Part shown: piece after piece, positions 43,361 through 54,462 of the stretch
Layout of the letters: the number at the start of each line of letters is the position of its first letter
Numbering within the stretch: the stretch's first letter is position 1
NCBI GenBank assembly: GCA_022376465.1
Contig: JACDTU010000023.1
Location: forward strand, 186,001 to 250,000
DNA length: 64,000 bases
Direction of reading: 5' to 3'
Origin: Cubamyces lactineus
Taxonomy: Eukaryota > Basidiomycota > Agaricomycetes > Polyporales > Polyporaceae
The notes under the pieces: generated by a model
The model's database searches: none
What the model was told of the DNA's origin: nothing
What the model saw: only the letters and a program-made list of their open reading frames with translations
Made by a program: the position numbers and the translations under genes

Positions 43361-44334
43361 TTAGACCCTGCGTGTTCCTCTGCCAGCGGACAATGGGGCA
43401 TGGTGGCCCTATGAATACTCCGCGTGCATTGCTGTGTTCACATTCATTTCTTGTTCAATGCGGGGGTCATTGTGCTGATGACTGCTTGTAGCATGGCAAA
43501 CGCCCTGCGCAATATTTTCAACTTGCAAGCGAGTGATTTCATCCAACTGCCAGACAACGGCACAATTGAAGGGCTGGTGCTCATTGTGCTGGCATTGAAC
43601 TAGGGTCGTATTAGTACAGGTTAGGCAGTGTAGTAGAATTTTCTTGGATCTGCAGGTGTTGTGAGAATTGAATATGTTTACGTGCACCAACTCGATAGAA
43701 CAATGCATATGATTTGTAATATATGGAGCCTACAGAATGTTTGTATACCTACAGCTCCTGAGCCAATCAGTGGAGGTGGCAGTGCAGCTCTGGGTCATCC
43801 AGTGCGTGCCTGCCCTGTGGGGCGAAAGGGGCAGGAATGGGTTAATCACTGTTAATCAACAGCTGAACATAAGACAGAGGTCCGGGTGTCTCACATGCAA
43901 ACAGAAATGTGCGATTTGTTAATCCATTGCGGGTACATACCAAGCACGTATTGAGTAGCGGTACAGCACGCTACTTGTGCTGCTCAAGCTGGCGGTTTGA
44001 GTCCTATACAAGTTGTTTTTACTTTTGCAGCTGCGTGGTGTTGAACTTCACCTCCAGGATTATCTCGAGGATGATCTGAGGATGATCTTAACGATGAACC
44101 TGTGATGAACCTGTGCTTATCGTGGTTGTTGAGGCAGACCGACTGACGCGGATGTTCCAAGACACACGCTTAATAAGTTCAAGTAGTTGATCCTCAAGGC
44201 TGCCCAGAACGCGACGAGATAAACAGGTGAGTTAATCCAGTATGTGGTTAAGGTGCAAAAAATTAACGGCTCTGGGAGAGGCCTACTCCATTAGTTAATG
44301 GGGATCTATTAAACAAACTAATTGAAGTCCCTGA
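43361..44334. other. Unassigned intergenic DNA
   Basis: No gene recognised. Short simple repeats of GGATGATC/GATGAACCTGTG lie near 44070-44115. A B-box-like GGTTTGAGTCC lies near 43996, but no tRNA fold is seen. Confidence 0.35.
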
Positions 44335-44337
44335 CTG

Positions 44338-44560
44338 GGTATGCCATGGGACGAGAAGGTGGACATTTGGTCTCTTGGCACTATGGTACGAGCAGTCGCA
44401 CGTTCTGGCGATCACCAACTTGCGCCGGGATCTGTAGATTTGGGACATGTTGCAGGGTATGCATCTGTTCAGGACCGCTGCAGGACCGGACAGCCGCCAT
44501 CACATCGCGCACATGGTTTCGTTGCTCGGCCTACCACCTGGCGTCAGGTCCAGCAGCCTA
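44338..44560 (+). pseudogene. Protein kinase fragment (SRPK-like C-lobe), frameshifted
   Basis: MPWDEKVDIWSLGTM (44341-44385) is a kinase subdomain IX signature. In a different frame, 44447-44550 reads MLQGMHLFRTAAGPDSRHHI then AHMVSLLGLPPG, matching the subdomain X-XI segment of SR-protein-kinase-like enzymes common in basidiomycetes. A stop (DL*IWDML) and a frame change separate them, and no N-lobe or catalytic loop is present. It abuts gypsy RT at about 44683. Confidence 0.65.
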
Positions 44561-44682
44561 CGGTTCTGCATCACCAACTGCGAGCTTCAAGCCACGAGAA
44601 ACACATGTCATGGCGTACCTCAGCGTGCAGCGGACGAGAAGAACCGCAATTCTGTCGGGCTCATCGCCAGCGGTATCCATTC

Positions 44683-45847
44683 CAAAATATGATGAACGAC
44701 ATCTTTTGAGATATGCTCCAGGAAGGATGGATGGTCATTTACATGGATGACATCCTAATATTCTCGAACAATGTCGAGGAACATCACGAAAGGACAAGGA
44801 GAGCCTTACAATGGCTCCAAGATAGTGATTTATTCCTCAAGGCGGAAAAATGTGAATTCGATAGGCAAGAAGTCAAATTCTTAGGATCAATCATCCGGCC
44901 AGGAGTAGTTGCTATAGATCCCATTAAACTCAAGGCAATTGTGGAGTGGGAGCGACCGAAGACGGTCAAGCAAGTCCAAGCATTCTTAGGGTTTGGGAAT
45001 TTTTACCAATGATTCATTCAGGATTATTCCAAGATAGTTTGACCCCTCACGGAATTAACAAAGAAGGACAAGCCCTTCATGTGGTCTCAAGATTGTCAAG
45101 AAGCATTTGAGACACTCAAGAAACGGTTTACAGAAGAACTGATCCTGCAAATCCCAGATCCGGAGAAACCGTTTCAAATAGAGTGCGATGCATCCAAGGT
45201 CGCAACAGGTGCTGTACTACGACAGCAAGGAGAAGATGGACGATGGCATCCATGTGCCTATTTGTCCAAATCTTTCACTCCTGCAGAGCGGAACTATCAG
45301 ATTTATAATAGAGAATTGTTAGCCATTGTTTGAGCTCTCGAAGCATGGCGACATTTTCTACAGGGATCCCCTCATCCTGTGGAAATTCTCTCAGATCACA
45401 AAAATCTGACGTACTTCCGTACGGCGCAGGAGTTGAATCGTAGACTGGCTCGATGGCATTTATTCCTCTCGGAATTCAACATTGCAATCAAGCATCAACC
45501 TAAAAAATCCCTTGCCCAAGCAGACACCCTTTCTCGGAGATCAGGGCATGACGGGGGGGAAAATGACAACAAGGATGTCGTTGTCCTAGGATCAGAATTG
45601 TTTGTCTAGGCTATCAATGTCGAGCTTTAAGAGCGCATTAGGGATAGCAAACTACGGGATACCTCAGTAGTAGAGTACATTACTCGAAAAGGAAAGGCTA
45701 CCAAACGCCCAGAGTTCAGCAAACCAGAAGACTGGTCCAACAATGATGGAATACTTCTGTACAAGAACAGAGTATATGTTCCACCAGATAATCAGTTGTA
45801 CCATGATATAGTCAAGTTGTATCATGATGCGCCAATTATGGGACACC
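44683..45847 (+). pseudogene. Third gypsy pol relic (RT, RNase H, integrase start)
   Basis: FQNMMNDIF*DMLQEGWMVIY then MDDILIFS with intact YMDD, RNase [32 protein letters not shown] and [10 protein letters not shown], then integrase N-terminal (LYKNRVYVPPDNQLYHDIVK, LYHDAPIMGH). Stops at IF*DM, FYQ*FIQ, KIV*PLT and LAIV*ALE are TGA for CGA; FV*AIN and EL*ERI are TAG/TAA for CAG/CAA. It ends abruptly at the LTR at 45848. Confidence 0.87.
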
Positions 45848-46285
45848 TGTTACAATGCTTACCACGTCACTGTCACGCAATTTCCTTTTTCTCTCTTCTC
45901 CTCATGCTCCCATCATGCCACGTCCTCCTTTCCCATGCCACATCACCTTTTCTCATGCCACATCATTCCCTTCCCACCGGTCCTCACGGTTGTTGTATTC
46001 CTAGCCTATCCTGTTCTGCCACATCGTCGCTGCCCCATCTGTATTCCCAGCCCTGACTCTACATAGTTATACTGGACTCTCACGATACGTGGCACCTACG
46101 TGGCGCTGATGTGTCGACGTTCCTCCTCCTGTATTTAAGACCAGAGGATCCACTCGGGATCCTTAGCTCGACCTGGTTATCCATTGCCTATTCCTCTGAA
46201 CCTCTGCTTGACTCGAACTGCTGGAGACCTCTGGTCCGATCCCTAGGACGTCGCTCGCTGTAACCAATCTAGGCTTGTCGTAACA
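45848..46285. repeat. Solo LTR, 438 bp
   Basis: TGTTACAATGC...GTCGTAACA with inverted ends TGTTAC/GTAACA. A TATTTAAG promoter-like motif lies at 46132-46139, preceded by pyrimidine-rich DNA with repeated CATGCCACATC units (about 45915-46025). Flanks ACACC and GATGT do not match: gypsy sequence on the left, a host reading frame on the right. It is probably a product of ectopic recombination. Confidence 0.65.
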
Positions 46286-48772
46286 GATGTAGGTACGTCC
46301 CGCGGACACGCGGCGACGCACGCCTCGAGCACGTCGAGCAGCAAGGCAGGGACAGGCGGGAGGCGGTGCATGTTCTGCACGAGGAGCTGGAGGAGACTTG
46401 TTAGCGTCGATGGGCGCACTCCTGCGAGTGGCGGCCCAAAGACCGCGAGGTTTGGCGCAGAGCTATCAATGTCAGGAGAGCTGAGGCTGGGGCTCGTGTT
46501 CATGTTCGTGTTCCTGGCGCCGTTCTCGCTGCCTGATTTGGGCTCGTCTGCGTTGACATTGCGAAGGGACATGGCGTCGCGAGGCGGGATGTGCAGGACA
46601 CGCGCGAGGGTGGCGAAGATTGTGGAGACGTACGCGCGCTGGGCGCGTATGAGCCGCTCGTCAAGATGGTATTGTGCGGTCCACACGGCGATTTCGCAGA
46701 GGTTGTGTGCGGCTTTGAGGTAGGCGTCGAGGGCTGTTGGGCTTGGCTTCTCATATGGGTTTGCATGTGGGCTCGGGGCCGGGGCCGGGGCTGGACTCGA
46801 GGTTAGGGTGGGGCTGTTTGGGGAGACAGTGGGTGCGAGGCCAGAGTAGGTCCGGATGTGGACATCGCACTGCCGGACTTTGTCGATGATCACTACAGAG
46901 ACTGAAGTGGGTCCAAGCCGGGATGAGCATACGTAGGAAGGAGGGTTGCACAAAAGGGGAAAGACCCACTCAACTTCGCAGCAAGCACGCTAAACTGCGT
47001 GCGCCAATGGTGGAACGTCCACATGTACTGCACCTCGTGCACCGCACGGAGCACGTGCGCCCCCAGCCGCGAGCTGGGTATCGTCGTCGCCACTGCTGCG
47101 TAGAGCTCGACGGACCACTCGAGGAGCCGCGGGTACAGTCTGGGGTCCGTCGAGGAGCGGAACGGGAAGAAGAACGTGTAAGGGGAGGAGGGGAGGTCCG
47201 GGGCGACAAACCCAAGCGCATGTGCGATGACCCACTCGGCGGGGACGTCGTCCCACAACGGTAGCATGCACCGCGTCGTTGTTCTAAGCTCTTGTCCTGA
47301 GACGGATTCGCGAGCGTCAACGGAACTGCTGAGGTCCATGAGCAGCGGCAAGAGGAAGCTGCACCAGAACTGCGGCCGCATCTGCAGGACCGTCAGCCAC
47401 CCCAGCGGCCTCGCGCACTCCGGGGTATGCTTGACAATGCATGCGCGGAGTGCCTGCACGTAGTGCGCGAGCTCGGCGGGGGCGAGGTCAAGCATGCACA
47501 CACCCGCGCGGTCGAGGCACGTGGGGTCGAATGAGGCGTGGTACGCGTGCACGAGCATGGAGGCATCGAGCAGCCCGAGTTGGGCGGAGAGTGCGGCTTG
47601 CTCGCGGCCGCGCCAGGTCAGTTTGGGTGGGGTGAGGCGTGTGCGGACATCTTGGAGGGGTTCGGTCCATGAATGTAGAGGTTTCGAGGTGGGCTTGGAG
47701 GTGCTGCTAGAGGATGCTGAGGGGGATGCGCTGTGTGATCTCTGGGTAGGGATGCATCGGACTAGTTTGAGCATCAAAGGGATGACAAGGCGTGAGAGCG
47801 TCCACTGGAATAGCTGCACCCATCGAACATACAGCCAAAACACGGCAATCGCCTGTGGTGAAATGTAGCTACAGTCCGCACAGAATGCAGGCAGGACCGA
47901 CGTCGCCATCGTAAACACAAAAAGCACACCTACGAGGCATGCCACGACGACTGCAACTGTCTGGTGTAAGTTCCACAGCAGCACAAGCAGCCCAGCAGAG
48001 AACAGCCCGAGCGCGAGTTGGAGCAGCACTGGCAAGACAGCAACGATGCTCTCTACGTGCCACCTCCGCAGCCTGTTCAAGCGGAACTGGCGCAAACGCG
48101 CGACGTCCCGCGAGGCGCCAGAGAGCCTGAGCGCATAGTGGTTCAGCCATTGCTTAACGGTGATGCTGATCGAGGCGGCCGCGAGGCTGCATATGAGGCT
48201 TGAGAACCAGAAGACGTTCAGCCAGACGGCCCACGCTGGTGGCGGTGAAGCTGAGCGGGTGCTGACTCCTGCTAAGGCTTGCAGGAACGTGGGGGCTGTG
48301 GAGTTGACAAAAGGTGGGTTGATGGAGAAGCTGCTGAGCTGCGCTGAGATTTGGAAGAGGGCTGCGAGCGTGGGATTGGGAGGTGTGGGCTGGAGGAGAG
48401 GGTACGATTGGACGTTGAATGCAGTTAGGATCACTGAGAACAAGCCCGCCTAATAGGGAACCAGTGAGCGCCCTGTGAAAGGGAATGGATATGGGCGAGA
48501 TACAGACATAGATGAGGAGCGTGTCGATCTCTTTGTTCATCCTCTGCACCATCTTGTCGCTATATGCTTTGACGACCTCGGTGGTGCCGGACCACGCCTC
48601 TGCTTTTTCTTCCGCAGTGTAGCGAGAGCCACGCTTCTCCCAGATGTCCTGTGATGAGGTAAGCTTGGAAGTGCCCCACTATTGCATACACATCGACCTA
48701 TACCTCCAATTTCCGGGGCCGCCACGGAAAGTACAGATCATCAGGCATCTGAGACTCAGTATACGTTGTGTC
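46286..48772 (-). CDS. DUF6535-type polytopic membrane protein, 3' end cut by solo LTR
   Basis: Exons on minus: 48772-48704 (DTTYTESQMPDDLYFPWRPRK), 48648-48508 (DIWEKRGSRYTAEEKAEAWS ... EIDTLLIY), then a long exon from 48449 (AGLFSVILTAFNVQSY). The latter contains the DUF6535 hallmark: WLNVFWFSSLICSLAAASI, VKQWLNHYA, RLRQFRLNRLRRWHVESIV, VLPVLLQLALGLFSAGLLVL. Four hydrophobic segments are visible in the first ~230 residues. The rest is a soluble, Leu-rich region to about 46930. A further exon (about 46910-46286, VVIIDKVRQCDVHIRTYSG...) needs a GTGCAA donor to stay in frame. The first exon upstream of 48772 is not certain. The frame runs into the LTR at 46285 and stops soon after. The function of DUF6535 proteins is unknown; they are abundant in Agaricomycetes. 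Confidence 0.72.
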
Positions 48773-50133
48773 CTGGGAAGTGACTTAGTATATGCTCAAT
48801 AGTGATAGCTACGTGTGGGAATGGGGCTGCGAAGGGGTTGAAGACGTGCGGTGGTATCCGCTGTGAATGTCTGAGTCTTCAAGTTTGGTAGGGTAGAGGC
48901 TGCAGGCATTTTTGATCCTGGAGAGTTGAGCATAGATAGCGTGCAAAGGACTTGTTGTGTAGCTATTGTGGTGGATGTCACCCGGGGTGGTACAACTGCA
49001 CTGGGACGTTCTCTGCGATAGTCGAAAGCAGAGGACCAGGGTCATCTGAGCTCGGGAGATCAGGAGAGAGATGAGCCTGAGGAGGTGGGTGAGTAGAGCT
49101 GTCTACGATGCCATATAAACTTCGGGGGTGGCATCAAAGGGGCAATAGGAACGAACAGAGATGGATGTTGGCTTGTCTGCATCGTCAATGCGAAAGTGGG
49201 AAGCTGATGAGATACACAAAGCCGGGGGACATTGCGCGTCAGGATAGGATACAGGAAGGCTTGCAGTTGAATGACCGTGCATTCTTTACCACACAGGAGG
49301 CGTCTACCAATCTATACCAACTTGAATCACACCCAAGTCGAAGGCGGAGCGGCTGTGCAGCGAGGAGGAGGAGGAACTAAATTTGAGCAAACACTAGCCT
49401 ACTGCCCTCAATGGTCACACGGCCCCTCTAAGTTACACGATTGTACTACGTGTGACCTTCAGCTAAAATGTCTACCATGGGACCAATACTTAAATGTTAG
49501 CCTACTCGCAAGCTCGATCACTTCGCCGTGGTATCGCGCACTACGGTGTTGCATATATGCAGAATGTGTCCATGTACAAGGGTGTGGCAATTGGGGAAGA
49601 AAAAACCATCTGTGTGGATAAAAAACTGCCCCTACCATCACCTTTTCTCAACTGTCACTTTTACATAGACACCGTTAGTGATACTGAGGCAGGGTGCAAG
49701 ACATGGTACACACCTATGCTCCGCTCAGGAGCAGGGAGAGCGCTACGGCAGCGGTGCGAGGCCTCATGCGCTACCCGCTAGTGCTACCTCAACATGTACA
49801 TGCCCCATGACCGAGGGGATCGGAATTCCATCCTGTATTGACCCGAGTCACAAGGGAAGCTAGTTTTGTGTCCGACGTTGTGTACCCGTTGTTCTGTGAG
49901 TCGCGCGCACACCGTTAGAGCAGCTGCAGTGGGAGGGCCATGGATTCATCCTCTGTTACAAGGAGCCGTGGTTCGGTGCAGCGGAGGTGTTCGAACACCA
50001 TCGAGACGAAGGCTGCAGCCGCGTGAACCATGGTGGAGTCATTCAGCATGTTGCCGAGAATCTCCAGTCACCGCACTGGCGGCAGAGGTAGATGATCCCC
50101 GGGTCCTTACTCATGATGGTCATATAGAACTCG
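48773..50133. other. Promoter side of the DUF6535 gene and gene-poor DNA
   Basis: 48796-48870 (minus) could hold a 5' exon ending CCACAC/GTAGCT before an intron with a TACTAAG branch motif. Otherwise there are only short ORFs without recognisable similarity. Confidence 0.3.
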
Positions 50134-50720
50134 TCACGAGCACGCTGAATGGATGGCCGGCTCCAGACAGGCAAAGAGGACATGGTGCTCATCTTCTACC
50201 ACGTCGTGATACAGGCAGAAGCGGCAGACGCGGCGGTTGCGGGGTACTTGGTAATGGCGCAGTAGCTTGATCGCACAGGGGGAGATGCCTGTGAGCAGAC
50301 GCGCAATGTCCCTTTGCATGCGCACGTTTGGGACGTGGAGGTACTCCCGCATCTTGAAGAGCGCGGCAGACGAGGGATAGGGCGGGAGGAGAGCCAGAGC
50401 AGCCTCACTCCACGCTGTGAGTTTGGTCGCATTGGCTATGTAGTCGGCAGCCGGCATGAGCATTACGCCCTGCTCGGATTAAGGTTCAAACCTTGTTTGC
50501 GCCTCCGCGAACTGTAGAACCAGAACTCATCCACAGAGAGGCTTGATCATGTGACACTTTTATCGAGTTCGGATTGGCTGAAGGCTTCAGGCGCGCATAC
50601 TCGCTGTGGTATCCAGTGGCGATGGTGTCAATCCATCCTCAATCACCCCTTTGGAGGGCGTCGGAGAAGGCAGGGAGATGTATGAGGTTGAAGCAAGTCC
50701 TGTCTGCTACTGTGTTGGTG
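50134..50720 (-). pseudogene. LINE-like reverse-transcriptase tail fragment
   Basis: The minus frame of 109 codons reads VPNVRMQRDIARLLTGISPC, then RRVCRFCLYHDVVEDEHHVL then FACLE, a Cys/His module resembling the C-terminal end of fungal non-LTR retrotransposon polyproteins (CxxC...H...C). Upstream on minus (50700-50640) a weakly related stretch (CFNLIHLPAFSDALQ) occurs with intervening stops. No RT or endonuclease domain is present. Confidence 0.4.
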
Positions 50721-51080
50721 CACATTGAATGTAGGTGTTGTAGACGGGCGGGCATTACAGCCATCCGCTCTTCATCTCTGCCGCGTCTGCGGTGTCCCAG
50801 GTGTGCGCCCGCTCCTGCCGGTCCGTTTGCATTTATCCCCACGGTCTGTGCTCGCTGTCAGGATACTGCAGGACGTCGTGAGCTCAGGGGACTACCTGGA
50901 TACAGGTGCGCTAGCATCGGGGCTCTATGAGGAGAGAGTGATTTGCTGAATAGATCTTTGCGCCTAGGGGAGTACAGACGGACACAGGAGCAGTACTAGG
51001 TTGACGCGATATATTTAAGACCCACAGAGTACAAGAGCTTAGAGTGGGAGGCAGCAGAGGTTGGTTGGGTAGCCAGCTCA
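50721..51080. other. Unassigned, promoter-like TATA
   Basis: A GATATATTTAAGACCC motif lies near 51008, resembling the core promoter of the solo LTR at 46132. No second LTR feature is found. Nothing else is recognisable. Confidence 0.25.
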
Positions 51081-51581
51081 CAGGGCCCTCAATTCTCTTA
51101 CTTTATTTCCTCACTTTATTCACATGCCTCGGCTAATGAGCGACCGTGACCGAGCGCCATCATCTGCAATGATGGATTACTGAGAAATATCTTCGTAAAC
51201 TTCAGCGGAGTTTGGACGGCTTCTCAAGCTCGAACTCACCGTAGAAGAGCTTGTATGTTTGAAGACCATGAAGAAATGCATGAAAACCGCTGACCAGAGG
51301 TCGAGCAATTGGTGCTTCCTTGCGTCACACTCAAGTAAAGCGCCCGTTGGGCCCATACAATAGGGCAGACCTCCTTCATGTCCGTGCGCGTATGGCTGTC
51401 TTTAGGCATTGACTTCGTCGGCCTATGGCTCAGCACAACTGCGCCACTCAATATCCAGTCAAGCCGATGGGAGTATTTTCAAAAATTCGTTCTTCAGACT
51501 GACATCACTTGGTCACGGTGGCTCGTTAGCCGATGCGTGTGAATAAAGTGAGGAAATAAAGTAAGAGAATTGAGGGCCCTG
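51081..51581. mobile_element. MITE of ~500 bp with ~80-bp TIRs
   Basis: CAGGGCCCTCAATTCTCTTA opens the element and its complement closes it at 51581. The arms 51081-51160 and 51502-51581 match with a handful of differences. TCA flanks both ends (51078-51080, 51582-51584), a possible 3-bp target duplication. No ORF of note. It lies 240 bp upstream of the LEA-like gene. Confidence 0.7.
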
Positions 51582-51599
51582 TCAGTATGGGCGAGGGAA

Positions 51600-51745
51600 G
51601 AACCACGTGGCAGAGGGAGTAGTGGCGACGACACCAGGAAAGGCAGGTGACGTCATTCGCATACATGACGTGCACTCGCCACCAGCGACCCACTGGACCG
51701 CCTCCTAAGCGATATAAGGGCGGCAGAGAGGGCCAGGAAGGGACA
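51600..51745 (+). promoter_or_regulatory. Promoter of the LEA-like gene
   Basis: CACGTG (51604-51609, bHLH/bZIP site) is followed by a perfect CRE TGACGTCA (51648-51655), a half CRE TGACG near 51666, and TATAAGG (51713-51719) about 100 bp before the ATG. The combination suits stress or cAMP-type control; this is inference from motifs alone. Confidence 0.55.
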
Positions 51746-51820
51746 CCAATCAACTCTGCTCACGGCTCTTCATCTCACGCGTTCACGACTTCTACCGAAT
51801 TCAACACCCAACTTCGAACC

Positions 51821-54068
51821 ATGTCTGGCATTCCCCCGAAGATCGACACTGCTCAGCCCGGCACCCCCGCTGGCGAGTGGGCTCGTTCAACAACTACCGC
51901 CGCTTTCGCCCGCACAGAACCTGCTCCTGCTGCCTCTACCACCACAGACACCTCCGTTCAACCCACCTCCTCTGGCGTCTCCATCTCCGCCGCCAACGAC
52001 GCCCAGAAGCCTCCCTTTGACCCCAAGACGTACAACGTTACCCCTGGTACTCCCGGCGTCCCAGGCGCTTACCCCGTAACCCCTGGCGAGCAGCCCCCAG
52101 CCGCCACCATCCCTATTTCCGCCAGTGACGTCAAGGAGACTGCCCAGAGCGCTGCCGAGACTGCTTCCAAACTCGCCCAGAGCGCTGCAGAGACCGCAGC
52201 CCAGTACGTCCCTACCGGCGTATTCGAGACAGTCACTTCCTACCTGCGTGAGTAACGCACACTTTAAGAGGCTGGACAGCTCGCTTTTGCACAGCTACCA
52301 CAACTCCAACTATGGGCTCTGCGCGCGCCTCTGAACATGATTCCGAGCATACGACCTCTCTCCCTACCAGGGAACTCACTGGTGCAAGTGCAGGAGAGCG
52401 CACCGGTGGCGTTGGTTCCTTGCCTGGTCCTATCGTCGAGTCCGGTGTAACCAAGCTGCCCGACGAGCGTCATGAGTCCGAACGCTACCCCACCATCGCA
52501 GGCGCCGCTGCTGCTATCGCAGCTGGCGCGTACGCCGTCAAGGACAAGATCGTCGGATCTGTTCCCCAGAACGCCGAGTCCGCAAAGCAGACTGCCAAAC
52601 AGACTGTTCAGAACACCACTCAGACGGTGAAGCAAGCAGGTGAGTCTGTTGCTGAAAACACGCACGGTAAGCCAAGGTAGCTGATCCGTGATTGCAGTAC
52701 CCGGTTTGCACTCCACCGCTGTGACTTCGTCCACCGTCCCGAGTCGCGAGCTCTTTGGTGCTCAGCCAGGAGACCACTCCTCCGGTGCCGGCGCGCTCCC
52801 AGGATTCCAGGACGAGCCGCACGTTGCCCGCCTCCCAGAAGAGTCCGCGCACCCGCAGTACGACTCCGGCCCCATGGATACCGCTGGCCAGCTTTCCCTC
52901 TTGCCTTCAGAGGAGACCACCGGCAACGAATCCGCCGTTGGTGGCGCACGCCACGTAGGTGGAGTTGGTGCACTCATTGGTGGACGCGATGAGTCCTCCG
53001 TGGCGCTTGCTCCCGATGAGCGCGCGGGCCTCATGGCATCTGGCGCGACGGGCATGGCGAGCCGGACGCTCCCTTCGCAGGAACCCAAGGGCAATGAGGC
53101 TAATGAAGCCCCCAAGCACGTCGGCGGCGTCGGCGCACTTGTCGGCGGTCGCGAGGAGCAAGGCGCTGCCATCTTGCCCGACGAGAAGACGCTCAAGACG
53201 GGCACGGATACAAGCACTGTCACCCAGAACAAGGACCAGCTCAACGACCAAGCGCCACAGTCGTCCCAAGAACACAAGGACAATCCGTCCGCGCAGAAGA
53301 GCGGCCACCACGGTTTGCCAAACAAGGTGAGCGCTGGCTTCATTTCTACCTTTCAGCTTGAATGTGGATGGATGGACGGGCGATGGTTGGCCGCTAGCGT
53401 AGCGAGGATGAGCATACGCTCCCGGGAGATCCTGGGACAGGCCGGTTCGCGCGCCTGAGGTCTGAGGAGCGCGACGAGCAGGGAAAGCCGCGCGAGACGC
53501 AGGCGAACCTCCTTCATGTGACGCTTCGCCCTAGGGCGCATACCCTCGGTGCAGAGCGCGCGAAATGGGGGACAGTCCCGCTGAGCGGAGATGCCGCGCG
53601 ACGAGTTCAGCACGGACTTTCATGGTCCGGACGTCGAGCGGAGTGAGGTGCGTAGAACGGAGCACTGTCCGTCCCGTTTCCTGCCTGGTTTTCTGCGCTC
53701 TCGTGCGCGTATCATCAGTTACTGACCATGTATGCACACAGGGCCCTGGCTATGACACAGACTACCACCCCGCGAAGCTGCACCCGCCTCCGGAGCACAT
53801 CGCCGACCCGCACAGCGAGGGCGAGAAGAGCCTCGGCGCGACCCAAGCAGACGCGAACCGTCCCGCCGAGGATGGCCGGCCGCCGCACCAGGCCCGCAGC
53901 TCGGGGAGTAGCGACGAGCAGCGCCAGCAGAAGGCGCGCAAGGCGAGCTTCATGGAGAAGATGAAGGGCGAGGCGAAGGTACTCCTTGGGAAGATTGAGG
54001 GCAAGCATGAGAAGGTGGAGGAGGGACAGAGGATGAAGGCGGGCGAGGCGGCGGGCGGGAAGGCGTGA
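51821..54068 (+). CDS. LEA-like hydrophilic repeat protein, four exons, 575 aa
   Basis: Exons 51821-52247, 52295-52639, 52698-53326 and 53742-54068. Introns begin GTGAGT/GTGAGC and end CAG, and phases agree (total 1,728 nt). The N-terminal 90 residues are Pro/Thr/Ala-rich. 105-135 and about 215-258 are Ala/Thr/Lys/Gln amphipathic stretches (ETAQSAAETASKLAQSAAET; ESAKQTAKQTVQNTTQTVKQ) resembling group 3 LEA repeats. Four diverged modules of ~40 residues follow the pattern LPxxExxG...GGVGALxGxxxE..xxLPDE (about 163-201, 270-308, 326-370, 385-425). The C-terminus (KASFMEKMKGEAKVLLGKIE) is a basic helix. No signal peptide, membrane segment or catalytic motif is seen. A desiccation/stress-protective role is inferred from composition. 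The third intron is 415 nt, far longer than the others, because it holds the duplicated block at 53391. Confidence 0.85.
53391..53705. repeat. Duplicated block inside intron 3 of the LEA-like gene
   Basis: Relative of 2778-3090. It occupies most of the 415-nt intron between 53327 and 53741. It is GC-rich and carries a preserved minus ORF (86 codons here) shared with the left copy. Whether the intron gained an insertion or the left copy was exported from here is undecided. Confidence 0.6.
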
Positions 54069-54462
54069 GTCCGAGCCTGGGGAAGATTCATCGTGATGGA
54101 CACACGGACGGTATTTTCATTTGTGCATTAACTGTTGCGTAATGTGTATGATAGATCGCTTGGTAGTCGACGGACGTGGTTCTCTTGATTGTGCTGTATC
54201 GTTAACGTGTACTATCTTGTAACTTTTAGTGTCGTTCTATAACATCTGTATAGATCGTCACTCGAGGTTGCTGCCTGCTACTTACGCGCGCCTTCGTCGT
54301 CGTTCTCTCCACGAATGGAGATGATTGAGTGGATTATGCAGTAAGTGTACAGTTCGAGCGACATAAGACGACGAGATCTTGAGCTATCGCCGCGCCGAAC
54401 CGGCTGCAAGTTGCCAACAAACGAGAGCGACTCCGAAATTCCTTTGTCGTACATTGCTTACA
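54069..54462. terminator. Convergent intergenic region
   Basis: This is the 3' end of the plus LEA-like gene facing the 3' end of the minus NTPase gene. It is AT-richer than either gene (TTGTGCATTAACTGTTGCG, TGTATGATAGATC). No discrete hairpin terminator is expected or seen. Confidence 0.35.

Noticed and set aside
43924..44025. Possible tRNA gene with B-box-like GGTTTGAGTCC
   Set aside because: No acceptor or anticodon stem could be drawn and the A-box is poor.
49108..49860. Several 60-116 codon ORFs between the DUF6535 gene and the LINE scrap
   Set aside because: No similarity, splice support or codon bias visible.
53353..53613. 86-codon minus ORF in the duplicated intron block
   Set aside because: No domain, in an intron and with no promoter evidence. 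Mentioned as an open question rather than called as a gene.
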